Source: Parasponia andersonii (lineage: Eukaryota; Streptophyta; Magnoliopsida; Rosales; Cannabaceae). Taken from it: 64,000 nt of DNA. Position 1 is the first letter of the stretch. Every line of letters begins with the position of its first letter. The notes beneath the pieces were generated by a model. That model ran no database searches. It saw only the letters and a list, made by a program, of their open reading frames with translations, and was not told where the DNA came from. A program made the position numbers and the translations under genes. The DNA is taken from positions 29,804-93,803 of the forward strand of contig JXTB01000148.1 in the NCBI GenBank assembly GCA_002914805.1, written 5' to 3'. Below are positions 1-11,662 of this stretch, in pieces.

Positions 1-1413
1 ATGATTACAATAATCACCATTTTTTTTTCATAAATTATTAAATTTTTAACAGAATTGAGTCTTGTGCATACGATATAATAGAATAATTATGGCTAACTAA
101 CTTATAAAAATAAATAATGCTCAATTATACGTTTTGTTCATGATTATTTTCTATTAAAAATTTATTTTAAAAAAGTCATTGCTATAACAATTTCATAATT
201 TAGATATCATACTATATAAATTGAAAATTTAGAAAATAAAGTGTTACAATAAGTACAATAATTTAGGGACTATTAACGTATTTAACCTTAAAAAAAACCC
301 TTTAAACAATGCAACAATACCAAACTGACAGTAGACCCAATTATTTATTTCTCACACCCCTCCCCTCCTTTTTTTTTCTGCTCTAATTTATAGAGCACCG
401 TTTCTTTTCAAAGTATTTATTTTGTTTGTTAATCGTCCTCGTACAAAACAATTACAAATGATAAGTTTATTAGCTGAAAGTCATACTTAACAGAGCATAA
501 AAAAATATTGTTAACTTCAATTTATGTATCTTAAAAGGAGTTATTCAGTACTTAATTCAATAAGTTGTATTTTTTTTTTTAAAAAAAAAAAACAATAAGA
601 AGAACTCAAGTTAACCCTTTATTAGTGGCCGGGCTATGGATAAGATAGATTTTTCTGAAGGGAACAAGAGAGTGAAAATATAGCTGAAATATTCATATTG
701 AAAGCCATAGATGGACGAAACATAAAACCAAAACTAGTGGTGTCTCATCCCAATAAGCACCAGTCCCAACTCCCAAATTGATCTATAAGTAAGCCTGGTC
801 TTCAGCGTGGGCTGACAAGGATCTTCCAACATCATTTACTTTTACACTTGTATTGTTCATGTTTTGTGCTTTCCACGATTACTCCCAAAACTTTTGTGCC
901 CTTGTCTTGTCTTCAATGAGTAATATTCCATTTATAATTAGTCTATGTTTTCATGTTACTTTACTTTATATGTATATATTTACTTGTCCAAGAAAGAAAA
1001 AGTTAGCATTCTTATTTTGTAATACATATATTGGCATCAATCTATTGCTTTTTTTTTTTTTTAAACTTATTTATTATTTTATACAATTAAAATTTTTCAT
1101 ATACATTTTTTCATTATAAAAGATAAAAAGAAAAAAATATTAAATAATATGTATTTTTTTTCAAATAATTAAATCATAATAATGACGATCCAATTATTAA
1201 ATAAAAATACTTATAAATAGGTAAAAAAAAATATCTACTAAATTATGACCCTACATGTATTTATAAAAATTATAATATATATTATATTTATATACCACAT
1301 TTCTGTATAATATGATATCTACGTATTTTACAAATAATTCTTTAATTCAAAAAATCTTGTTTGAGCTTAATTAACTTCGACCGCAAATTTCATATATTGT
1401 ACTTATTTATTAC
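1..1413. other. AT-rich intergenic DNA, no gene seen
   Basis: The stretch is dominated by A/T runs and short low-complexity tracts. Open frames here are short and AT-biased, with no recognisable domain. I see no RNA gene or transposon boundary in it. Confidence 0.6.
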
Positions 1414-1620
1414 TTTTTTTTTTTTTTTTGTTTTTTTGGAGAAAGGTAGTCACACCTCCCACTCAATGCCACTTTGGGCAATCTATTGGAGTCTACAGGT
1501 GGAATAGAAAGGAGACTTGTCAACCTCGCTATTTCTGAATAATAAGTGCGGACACTGAGAAACCGAACCTCTACAAGAGATCCATAAAGCAATCATCTTT
1601 TACCGTTATGCCACAAGTAT
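1414..1620 (-). mobile_element. tRNA-derived SINE, minus strand
   Basis: Read on the minus strand, this has the layout of a tRNA-derived SINE. A pol III A-box-like TGGCATAACGGTA lies at 1613-1601, a B-box-like GGTTCGGTTTC at 1569-1559, about 31 bases apart. A non-coding body follows, ending in an A-rich tail (the T-rich run 1414-1437 on the plus strand). I found no clear target duplication, so the ends are approximate. The box spacing, the tRNA-like head and the poly(A) tail together make a SINE more likely than chance. It is mobilised in trans by LINE machinery, and none is present here. Confidence 0.7.
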
Positions 1621-1939
1621 CGCTGTTCTAGTACTGAAGGATCATATCTCACTTTCACATGGCTACAGTCTTTATGTATAGGATGTTATCACTTAAATGA
1701 ATTAAAATTGGTAAATTGAGCGAATTTTTCTTGAATAATTATTGTTTATGGATTTCTTCTGTTTATTTATTTTTTTTTTCACGTGTCCATTCATTAGTAT
1801 CATGGTCTTGCTGTTTGCTTTTGGTTGGAATGTTTTCATAAGATTTTGCAAGCTAGCCAGCTCAGACAAATTGGGGGTATGTGAAATGGTCCTGCTCCAT
1901 TCCAGCTCCAATTCACCATATATTTTTTAACTTACGTAT
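1621..1939. other. intergenic, nothing recognised
   Basis: Overlapping short open frames on both strands occur here, but none has a recognisable domain or coding-like composition. No element boundary is visible. Confidence 0.5.
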
Positions 1940-2140
1940 AAATATTTTTTTTTAACCGTTTCATCATTTAATGGTATCCAACGACTATAATGATGTGCAT
2001 ACAAAAAATGTATATCGTTAATATTATTTTTTTCTCTTATATTTTTATATTAAAAAATATATAAGATAAATTTTAATTAGTCAAAATAATACGTATATAT
2101 AGATAAAAAAAATAACACCTTATATATATATATATAAATA
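1940..2140. repeat. dispersed MITE-like repeat, copy 1
   Basis: This AT-rich block resembles those at about 46800-47010 and, inverted, 47950-48135. Shared landmarks in order are a CCAACGACT-like motif, 'atgaaaaaatgtgtatc'-like sequence, 'ttaatgttattt', then 'aaaatatayatgataaattttta'-type sequence, ending in 'aaaaaaaatacct'-like DNA. The copies look like diverged members of one short non-autonomous family. Ends are approximate and no superfamily is assigned. Confidence 0.5.
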
Positions 2141-2851
2141 CATATATATTCTCCACTATTCATATTTCCATGGATGCCCTAGATCATAATTGCAAAGTGG
2201 AAATGCGAATTATCATGCTATGTTTCTATAAATTTGTGGATATATATGTTACATATAAAAATGTGTATATATATGCATTATACACCAAATCAAATCATCA
2301 TTCTAATTTAAATTAGGTGTTCTAGCTAATTCATGTCGTCCATTCAATCAAATAATGTTTATCATATAAAATCTGAAACTAACTAATCAGTTTTGTAACT
2401 TTACCAAATTAAAATTTTTAATAGAACATGTTATCAACTAATTGACTAGACATATTCAGGACATTAAAATATGGAGAAACGAGTACATGTATATCCGTAA
2501 TTTTAACCATATGGTTTTTTCCAATTTTGTGAGGGGAATTAGTTCTTAGTGTCGAGTGTCGGCCACCAGTATAACTTATATAGTAATTAATTAAAGTTGT
2601 GGGAAATGCATAATTCATGAGAATGTGTCGCTACCATATATAGATGTGTGAAGTTGAACCACTAAGTAGTATAGTAAGAGAATCCAATATTAATATGTAC
2701 ATGGTTGTAATTAATAGTTTTCACGTACGTAATTGATTGGACATGTCCTGGGAAGTGATCCAGCCTTTTCTATGAAATGTTTCTCTACTTAAAACAATAA
2801 ACTTCCCACTTATTCAAAGGAAAAAAGAAATGCGTAATGTACAAAAAGCAT

Positions 2852-2890
<39 letters not shown>

Positions 2891-3522
2891 CTGATAATTT
2901 CTCTATTATTAAAATTTGAATCTAATCTCTTAAATTTATACACACGTCTTTAAAACTTTAGATCAAATGAACTGATCAAGTAACTTGAGCATTAACCTAA
3001 CTTTAGATCAAATGAATTGATCCAAGTAACTTGACCGTTAACTCAGGTTAGCTATAACTTCTGTATTAGGCTAACAAAAATGATTCTACTTTATTTTCAT
3101 TTACTTTTTCTCAGGCTTAGCCAGATTGTAAATTAAAAGAATATTACGGCATGCCTAAAAAGATAATAGTACTAATAAAATAGAATATTATGCCAATTTC
3201 GGTAAAGTTACGCATATGCTGCAAGAATTAGGATTAAAATAAATATTCAAATGTTTGTCTTCTTTTGGGAATAAGCTGGGATATATTCTTTTACTTAATT
3301 TACTTTATTTGATAATCATGTAAATTCTTAGTTAAGAAATAAATTATTATTTTTCTTTGGGATAACTACATGAATAATTTTATTATTATCACCAAGGATG
3401 CTTTGGATATGGATTCTTTAATATATATATATATATGGACACAGTTATCGGAGAAAAGAGAATATGAGAATGAGAATTAGATAAAAAAGATGAGACGTTA
3501 GACCGATTTAGGAAATTATAGA

Positions 3523-3525
<3 letters not shown>
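2141..3525. other. intergenic with (TA)n and a 45-bp tandem duplication
   Basis: No gene is visible. The stretch holds a TA microsatellite at about 2855-2881. It also holds an imperfect 45-bp tandem duplication whose two units both start ACTTTAGATCAAATGAA (at 2955 and 3000). Confidence 0.6.

Positions 3526-3555
<30 letters not shown>
3526..3555. repeat. (GA)n microsatellite
   Basis: An uninterrupted GA run of about 30 bases. Length polymorphism is expected; no function is implied. Confidence 0.9.
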
Positions 3556-3557
<2 letters not shown>

Positions 3558-4872
3558 AATATTTTGGAGAGAGATACCCTGAATGCTTAACAATTCATTT
3601 AATAACTCGTCGAATCTGACAAAAACAAAAATAACATGCCTCTTCGTAATTTAGAAGCTAAAAATCATGATTAAACTAAACAGTAAATGAATGAATTCAA
3701 AACAAACTATAACTTTAATAATTCAAAAAAAAAGTTATCTTGATTAAAATTATAGCAATAATAATCCTAATTAATGATAGTAAGACCTAATCATCTAATA
3801 CGTATTCGGCACATTCCCTTGGGTTCGAAAAGCTCGATTCCTGTTAGTTCAAACTCTATAAAAATAAGTTATCAAAAGCACAAAAACCTAGAATTTTTTT
3901 TAATATTTATTAATTTTGTTGGTAGTTTTAAACAAAGGTTTAAATTTGAATTAATTTTTCAATATACATCTCAATATTTAAATTTTGTTTGAAGAGATAT
4001 TTCTTTCGATTTCTAAAACGGATTTTGGTAAAGTCATTAGTTTTCTTTTTTTCTTTCTCAGCAAAAAAGTTATTAATGTTTTATTGAAAGAAAACATAAA
4101 TTTATTATAAATTTTAAATTTTAAATACAATACCGATAAGATAAAAGCAAACCTGTTTTTCTTAATATGAAAATGATCCGGCGGTAATTAAATAATAATA
4201 ATATAAACAGCTTGGAGGATGTGATGTTTAGATGTTGACACAGACAAACATTCTCTTCAAAGGAATAAAACACAGCTTTATACAATTTTCAAAAAATTCT
4301 AATACCAGGATCTTCTTAAATTCTCTCAAAAACAAAAATAAAATAAAAAATAAAAAACTTGTGTTAATTGAAAACACACACGTACAGACAGCGTCCCCTA
4401 AAAAAGAATATACCAAGATTCCGCTAGGCTGGTCACCAATACACGCAAAAAAGAGTGACGGTTTCTTCCCATTATAAAACGGGTGGTCAATAAGTCCATC
4501 CATGGCTACCGCAGGCCTCACCATCATCATTGTGGGCTAAAAGTGTCGGGTGGGGCCCAAAAGGGTTAAAGGGCCGATGGACCACTAAAGCCTCAACCTC
4601 AAGCCAACCAGACCAGACTAGACTCAACAGGTGTCCCTCCAATTCGGTCACCACCTGGCAGCCTCTGATTCGTCAAATCTGCCTCCCAACTCATTGATGA
4701 AAATCAATGCAAAAAGCTGGCAAAAAGTGAGGAAGTGACAAATGGACGATGGCTTTTAAGTTTTATCCATTGTCAATCCTAAACAGTGCTACTGCCCAAC
4801 ACCATTTGAACCTGCAAGAACCAAAACAAATGCATTTAAATAATGAGTCTATTTTAGTTGTTGTTCGTGCTG
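3556..4872. other. intergenic; less AT-rich patch at 4.43-4.85 kb
   Basis: No gene is recognised. From about 4430 to 4850 the base composition rises (GGGGCCC, CTGGCAGCC and similar words) relative to the flanks. This could be the remnant of a gene-proximal region or an older transposon. Short frames on both strands have no domain, and I assign no function. Confidence 0.5.
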
Positions 4873-5911
4873 TTTAGCATTTTATTTTCCATTCTACTAT
4901 AAAAACAAAAGACTAATGCATAATTAGTCTCAACACAATTTTTGAAACGAAAAAATTTTGCAACTCAAAGAATTACTTAAAAGAGTAAAATGTGAATATA
5001 CCGTAATTAAAAATTCATACATGAAAATTTATTACAAAAACACAAGTTTTTGTGACAGTATATACACTTAAAAGGGTAATTTCAATATGTTTTACATGTT
5101 TTAAAAATACAAAATTTATCTCTTTAATTGTTAAAAGGTGGATGTATTGTCATCCCTCTCGGTCTCTTTTGTCTACTCTTCTCATCCTATTTTTAAAATT
5201 ATATTCTTAGTTAAAATTTAAATATTAATTACCACTTTTATCTTTCTTATTGTTTCAAAATTAACTCTAAATTTAATTTTATAGTTTCTCTTTCCATCCA
5301 CCCACACTCTTCCGTCCTGTTTCTTCTGTTGATACCCATATAATGATTTTCAAGTTCCCTTTGCTTGAGTACTTTAGCGTTTTATTTTTCATTCCTTTGT
5401 AAAAAGAAAAGACTAATGTACAACTAGTCTCAACACAATTTTTAAAACGCAAAATTACGCAACTCAAAGAATTAGTCAAAAGGGTAAAACCTAAATACAT
5501 TATAATTTTAAATATATTGTCACTGAAAAATTCATAGATGAAAATTTACCACAAAAACACAAGTTTTGTGACAATAAATATAATTAAAGGGTAATATAAA
5601 ATCTCCTCAATGTGTTTTAGCAAACTACTACTTTTTACATGTTTTTAAAAATACAAAATTTGTCTCTGGAATTTGTTAAAGGGTGACTCTTTTGTCACTC
5701 TTCTATCTACTTTTCCCACCTTATTTTTAAAATTATAATCTCACTTAAAACTTAAATGTTAATTACAACTTTTATCTATATTATTTTTCCAAAATTGACT
5801 CAGAAATTAAGTTTATAGTTTCTTTTTCCACCCACCCCAGACCCCCCTCCTCCTTCCTTTTTCTTCCGTTGATACCCATTTTCAGGTTCTCTTTGCTTGA
5901 GTGCTTCTATC
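4873..5911. repeat. ~498-bp imperfect tandem duplication
   Basis: Two head-to-tail copies lie at about 4873-5370 and 5371-5911. Each runs through the same ordered landmarks: TTTAGC(A/G)TTTTATTTT, AAAGACTAATG, AGTCTCAACACAATTTTT, CAACTCAAAGAATTA, AAAAACACAAGTTTT, TACAAAATTT(A/G)TCTC, a CT-rich stretch, then TTGATACCCAT and CTTTGCTTGAGT. The copies differ by scattered substitutions and small indels, so the duplication is not recent. No coding potential is conserved between them. Confidence 0.85.
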
Positions 5912-7229
5912 TCTTTGCAAGATAAGGAATAGAGAGTAGATATTTGTTAAATCACGTTAAAATCATTCATTGGAACAGATTGAATTAAATTATTTTGTAC
6001 AAAGACACAATGCCCTTGGCCAAAATCAATAAGGTAGTTATCATTAACCCAACAGTCACATACTATTTTTTTTTAAATCAGGAAAAATTATATCATTTTT
6101 TACGCTTAAATTTGAGTACTTAGCATTTAACATATAATTTGATTATTCGACTAGGTGCATTATGGCCATTTTCAGATTAAAAATTGACATAGCCAATGGA
6201 AATTTGTCTTAAGAGGCAATTTTTTGATTCAATTTCACATATTTATGAGATATATTTAAGCTCTGTTTGACATTTGGATTTTTGGGAAAAAAAAATTCTA
6301 AAAAATTTCATTTGCTCTTATTTGAATTGAAACAAAAAAAAAAACAATAGAAAGTCTTTTAAAAAAAAGCGAGAATTTGATTTGGTATTAATTTTTAATA
6401 TATAAAACTTTGACACATTAATTAGTATAACAAAAAATATCAAAATAAAATTTTATAAACTTTTGAAAAAAATATTTTCCTATTTTTTTTTCTATGACTT
6501 TTTTCTTGTAATAGTTTTTCCCTTTAAATTTGGAAACGAGCTTTAGATTTCTAAACTCATAGCGTCAAATTGCATTTTTCTAAAACACAAGAAGAGTTTT
6601 TTTTTTCCTTTTAATATAATTATTTCCTCACTATTCAATTCAATCACAAACAGTTTCATCATTAATTACTATGTCTGAATATTACCTCTAGTCGCACAAC
6701 AATTTGTCCTATTGTTACTAAAATAGTAAAATATCAGATTTTTTAACGTGTTCAAACTTCATACAATGTATATATTCATCTACGTGTACATCAGATTTTT
6801 CTAGCCACGCGGTGATCTCTAATTGGTCGAATTCGCCTCGCTATCTCAGTGCCACAATGAGTACGAAAAGACAAAAGCAAAAAAGAAAGAAAGTGACTAG
6901 GGGTGTTGTGAGTGAGAGAGAGAGAGAGAGAGAGAGCTGAATTTTTCCAAACATATTCCGGCATTTTCCCACTTTTTTTTCCTTTCACTTTCTTTTTCCT
7001 GTCCTTGTTCCTTGCCACGAGATGGATCATCCAATCACTGTGATAATGGGGTGAAGATCTTCAATTCTGATGAGAATAATAAAGATGGGTATTGTATAAA
7101 GCCTACTTTGTTATAAAGCTTCATAATAAAAGCAAAACAATTTGTTGGACTCGAATATCTCCTTTTTCTTTGTTTGTTTTCTTCCTCTTTACCATTTATT
7201 CCCAATGTCACACGGTCTTTCCCCATCTT
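5912..7229. other. intergenic with (GA)n at 6914-6936
   Basis: AT-rich DNA with A and T homopolymers up to about 6750, then a mixed-composition patch (6790-7229) that includes an uninterrupted GA run at 6914-6936. Short minus-strand frames here are low complexity and unsupported. Confidence 0.5.
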
Positions 7230-7230
7230 C

Positions 7231-7260
<30 letters not shown>
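7230..7260. repeat. 22-base C homopolymer followed by A run
   Basis: Positions 7230-7251 are all C, followed directly by a run of A. Its exact length is likely to be unreliable in sequencing. The glycine-rich minus-strand frame across it is an artefact of the tract. Confidence 0.9.
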
Positions 7261-7262
<2 letters not shown>

Positions 7263-9362
7263 TAAAATCCATTTTTCTTGGAAGCTCTTTCATAAAGGAG
7301 AGGCTTTTGCCTAGATGACGTAATTTTGGTCCAAAAGCATAAGAGAGAACTAAAGATAATTATGAAATCAACCTAATGAGAGTAGTAAGACCTTTTATGC
7401 AAATAGGTTTGGTTTTTACTTTATTTTAAGCATATTTATAGATTAAACCTTTTGTACAAATTGCTTAAAGTATGAAATGAAACTTTAGTAAAAATAAACG
7501 GATATCGAGAAGGCATTTGGAAAGTGAACAAATAGAAGTGCCACCAACCTTTTGCACTACCTTTCTCAGACTAGTGTGATGCGCGCAGATTTGTCTACAC
7601 ATAACAAGCACTAGAGTTTCCACTTCAAATAATGTTTGGCTGTGTCTTTTTCAAAAATAATAATATTAATAATAATGAAATACTAATAAAACACATCAAA
7701 TATTGAATCGAATTGCCAATTTTAGCTCTAGTATTTTGCATGTAAGTTTATTCTCAATGATATGGAAACGAAAAAAAAAAATACTCATACTCGGCGTGTT
7801 TTAATTTGACATTTTGCATAGGAATATGATGCTATGGATATAGAAAAACATTATTTCGAGACTTCATAGTTTGCTATTTCGATACAGAATGACAAGGCTA
7901 AAATTGACAATTTTAAATTTCGCCCAAAATCTTGCTCCAAGGCAGAAATTAATTCGTAGGAAATTTAAAAATTATAAGTATGAAATTGTAATTAGATATT
8001 ATTAGTTAAATTAACATAAAATACAAGGCAGATTTTTATAATCAATCCTTAATATTTTTTATAGAGAATAATCAAACCGTAGCTAGCATATGTTCTTGTT
8101 GTTTAACCTATGAAATATCCTTTTATTAGTTTCCTTTGCTCTGTCGGTACCCCAATATATAGAATGTGGGGCTAACTTTGATCAAGGCCCTTGATAAAGG
8201 CAGAAAGTCTGAATGTCTGACCAATTAAGGAATCATTTCATAATTCACTGCAGTTATATAATCCCAAGGATCTAGCTAGCTAGGCACACTAAATGTATGT
8301 ATAATAAGTAAATCCTCGAGAATAGGCTAATTTATTGAAAAAGAAAAAAGAAAAAAGAAAAAAAAAAAGAAAGAAACAAAAGGAAAAAGCAACCAAATTG
8401 AAGGTTAACAAGGCATTCTAGTATCAAATTAGTAACAGATGAAAGTAATAAGGTCATTTTTTTTAATTAGCCTAATATGTATATGTCAGTCTAGAATATT
8501 CAGGTCTCAATTTAGGAAAAAAAATAGAAAAAATACCAAAAAAACACTCTTATGTATTAGCAAAATACTAGTTTTGGCCTTTGCGTTTTTAGAAATGCAA
8601 AATGCATCCCAATATTTGCCAAAGGGAATCAAAATAATCCTTTGTATCAAATTTGGTCAAAATTATAAAGTAAAATGATACTAATAATGCTTAGTCAAAA
8701 TTAATCAAATAATCATACTATATCTCTTTAATTAAACAACTCAAAAGCCAAATATCCAAAAACCCGTTTTAAAAAATTCTACACGATTTCTTATTAAAAT
8801 ATTGGTATTTGATGACTGCAAGTTGTGTCTAACATATCATCATTGAATTTTAGCTACCTTATTCTCTTAAAACTCACATTTTTTTTTTCTTAGTTTGTAA
8901 TTGAAAAAGAACAAGACAAAGGTATGAAACACAAAACGATACAAAAAAGCAATCAAAAAGAAACTAAATACACAAAACAATATAAAACTAAAAAAGAAAT
9001 AAAATAACCCGAGCAAACAAAGGGTAAGAGAAACTAATCAAAGGCTAAGAGCAAGAGCAAATACAAGTGAACACAATATAACTATGTTTAAAATGAAGAG
9101 TAAGGCATGATATCAACCAAAAAGCAAAGAGCAATCAAAACTAACATCTCAAGAAGCAAAATATACAACAACTAAAGAACAAGCCATCAACAACAACTAA
9201 ATAAACATGTCCATCAACACCAATCAAATAAACATGTTTTCCCCACAAACGTATCAACACTAACCAAATAAACATGTGAACATTGTCCTCAATGTTTGTA
9301 AAACTGTAAAGCACAAAGTAGAAAAACACATACCTGAGAGGTGAGATATCACTTCTCACCTT
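7261..9362. other. intergenic, A-rich toward the right
   Basis: No gene is recognised. From about 8880 to 9300 the plus strand is strongly A-rich and contains a short motif, AAATAAACATGT, three times between 9196 and 9275. This stretch lies just downstream of the minus-strand transposon gene that follows and may be its untranslated tail. Confidence 0.5.
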
Positions 9363-10715
9363 CTAACGGTCGGTGATGTCATCATTTCCTAGTGTCGGTA
9401 GTGGTAGGAAGAGGTTGTATGGCTGGAGAAGTCTCAGTGGATATTGTGGAAACAGAGGAACTCCAAAATAGTCTTGGTCTAAATATAAGGCCATCTTCTG
9501 AAACATATAGCCAAACGAGTTGTTGAAATCAGCTTGATATTGAGCTTGAGTAAGCTGCCGCAACTGCATATCCATTATTCTCACTTGGACCTCAACGAGA
9601 GTCCTTCCATACTGATCCAACTGTATATTCATCCCCATAAGTTGTTTTCCGTATGAAGATACTATCTGTTAAAGCTCGGCAAATGACAACAGTGAGGTCC
9701 TCTAGTAGGTGCCTGAGATGGCTCTGGCTCTTGATGCTTTTGGGGTGTAGCTTGCTACTCATCATGTTTTGGGGCATCTTGTCACCCAGCATATTAGGGT
9801 GAACATCGGGCCTCCACTATTCTGGGCATCTTTGTTTGGGTGACAGTCAAGATAAATCCTATCGTTCTCGTGGCAGCCCAACGAGAATGTATCCTTGCTC
9901 CGATCGCCAAGGCGTGGCGTTACTCCAACGCTGATACCTGTCAATAATAGTTTGCATAATGAGGCCTTGTTTTTGGCCGGTTGGCTCAAAGTCATCAATT
10001 CTATCCCCTACATTCTTGCATAGGCCAGTGATAAGAGATGGATATATGAGTTCCAAGATGGTTTTGCCAATGATGTTGTGGAGAATTGAGCTTTTAAACA
10101 CCCTACCAATATTTATTGATCTCTCAGTTATAATACAGATCAACAAGACCGCTCGATTAGTTGTCACCTCAATTACATGTTATGATGGTATCAAGTTGGA
10201 GTAAATGAAATAGAACCACTCTTTTTCTTATGGGTTCAATTTATTAGAGGGGAATACCATAGCTGTGTGCTCATATTTAGGTTCAGTACATGTTACCCAT
10301 TCTATTTCTAGAGCACACATCTGAGTGACGATGTCACTCTAATCTCATTCTTGTTCCATATATTGCATGTACTCGTCATTCTCGATATTCGGCAAGCTAT
10401 AATTCTCAGTAATGTATTTAGAGTTGAAAGAGATCATCTTCCTCCTCGCAAAGACTTTGCACCCTTTATGGTCCGCCCTTGTATTTGGCACAGGATCAAC
10501 TACCCATTCTGGCCTATCTGTTAATTGCTCCCAGCCCATATTTCAATAAATTCTTATATCTAGCCACCCCTGTCTAAATATGGTCTCAACCCCCGCTATG
10601 AGATTATGGTTTTGTTCATTATCTTTTGGTAGACATCAAATGCCCAGTGGCTCACAATTTTTCTTCTATTAAAGTTGTCTTGAGCTCTAGATGACTGCTC
10701 TTTGTTTTTCTTAGG
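9363..10715 (-). pseudogene. broken 'putative plant transposon protein' gene (PF20167-like)
   Basis: Minus-strand pieces in several frames give, in order, the family's landmarks: a lysine-rich start with a segment ending in FDVYQKIMNKTIIS and RGLRPYL (about 10700-10570), then FARRKMISFNSKYI with a short 'LP' segment (about 10460-10380). Next come WFYFIYSNLIPS (about 10220), TTNRAVLLICII and IGRVFKSSI (about 10165-10080), and ELIYPSLITGLCKNVG (about 10050-10000). This matches my recollection of the plant transposon-protein domain PF20167, whose function is unknown. It is found in transposon-borne proteins. Stop codons and frame changes (for example near 10340 and 9855) break it. A glutamine-rich C-terminal piece runs to 9363. 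I see no LTRs or terminal repeats that would delimit a parent element. Confidence 0.65.
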
Positions 10716-11400
10716 TGCAATTGTGCTAGAAATACCTAATATGCACCTATTCCAAATACCTCAAAAATGTGAAAAAGGCTAACTTGCTAAGCCCCAAATC
10801 ACACAATACAACCAAACAATTAACCATAAGTCACAAAGTCTTCCCAAATGATGAATTAGAACTCTTCTTTCTCACTCATGCATCTTATTGAACACCTTGT
10901 ATAGTTACTCAAACATCACCACCAAAACCCTTAAATTGATATCTTTTCTACCTTCCAAAATACAAAATTACAATAACATTTCACTAAAGATAACAAGGTA
11001 TAATCCACAATATTCAAGGACCAATTTAAGCTTATGGTAATCTAAACCCAACACATCTCCAACCATATTCCCAAGAACTAATTCAAGTTCCAATACAATG
11101 ATAAGTCCAAGAGTAAACACTTGAGAAAATTTACTTGAGTAGTTTACTTAGGAAGCCAATCCATCATTGAATCACCAAAGAAGACCTTGAGTTCTTGAAA
11201 GTGGAAACACCACGAATTCACAAAAATGTGGGAAAAAATGCTCTTAAAACTCTTGAAAGTTGGAGGATGAGATAGAAAGATTGGAAGAAATTGGTGATTT
11301 AGGAGCGAATTTGTTGTTGGGTGATGGTGTGGAGGTATTGAAAGGGAGGAAGTGAGGAGGTGTGGGTGATTTGGGGGTGAAGAAAAGGGTATAAGTTATC
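10716..11400 (-). other. probable 5' leader of the broken transposon gene
   Basis: On the minus strand this is a long, CT-rich, non-coding stretch. It starts near TATACCCTTTTCTTCACC (about 11390), continues with pyrimidine-rich leader-like sequence, and leads into the lysine-rich start of the gene. It looks like an untranslated leader, possibly containing an intron, but no splice sites can be fixed from this copy. Confidence 0.35.
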
Positions 11401-11662
11401 ATTATTAGGATTATATGCAAAAGATATTTATTATTTATGAATATTTTAGATATTTAATAAAAGATATTTTATGTATAGTATTTGTAATAATATTTTGATT
11501 ATTGATACAATAGTAAATGTAAAAAATATTCTATAATTTATTTATAAGAGATATATTTCAATAAAGTTGTTTATTAAAATTAAGACATATTATTTCTAAT
11601 TAAATCAAATAAGTTTGTTCACAACTAATAAGAAAAGCTGGACACTTCTCTTGGATCATGTT
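11401..11662. other. AT-rich spacer
   Basis: Short AT-rich DNA with no recognisable feature between the transposon gene leader and the TRIM insertion. Confidence 0.6.

Noticed and set aside
853..1119. 88-codon hydrophobic frame
   Set aside because: It is phenylalanine/leucine/tyrosine-rich because of T-runs; no promoter or homology is recognisable.
3800..3860. tRNA-like GGTTCGAAA word
   Set aside because: There is no A box or cloverleaf at tRNA spacing, and no intact tRNA gene was seen anywhere in the window.
4228..4530. Overlapping 100- and 81-codon frames on opposite strands
   Set aside because: Hydrophobic or lysine-rich low-complexity products with no domain and no gene structure.
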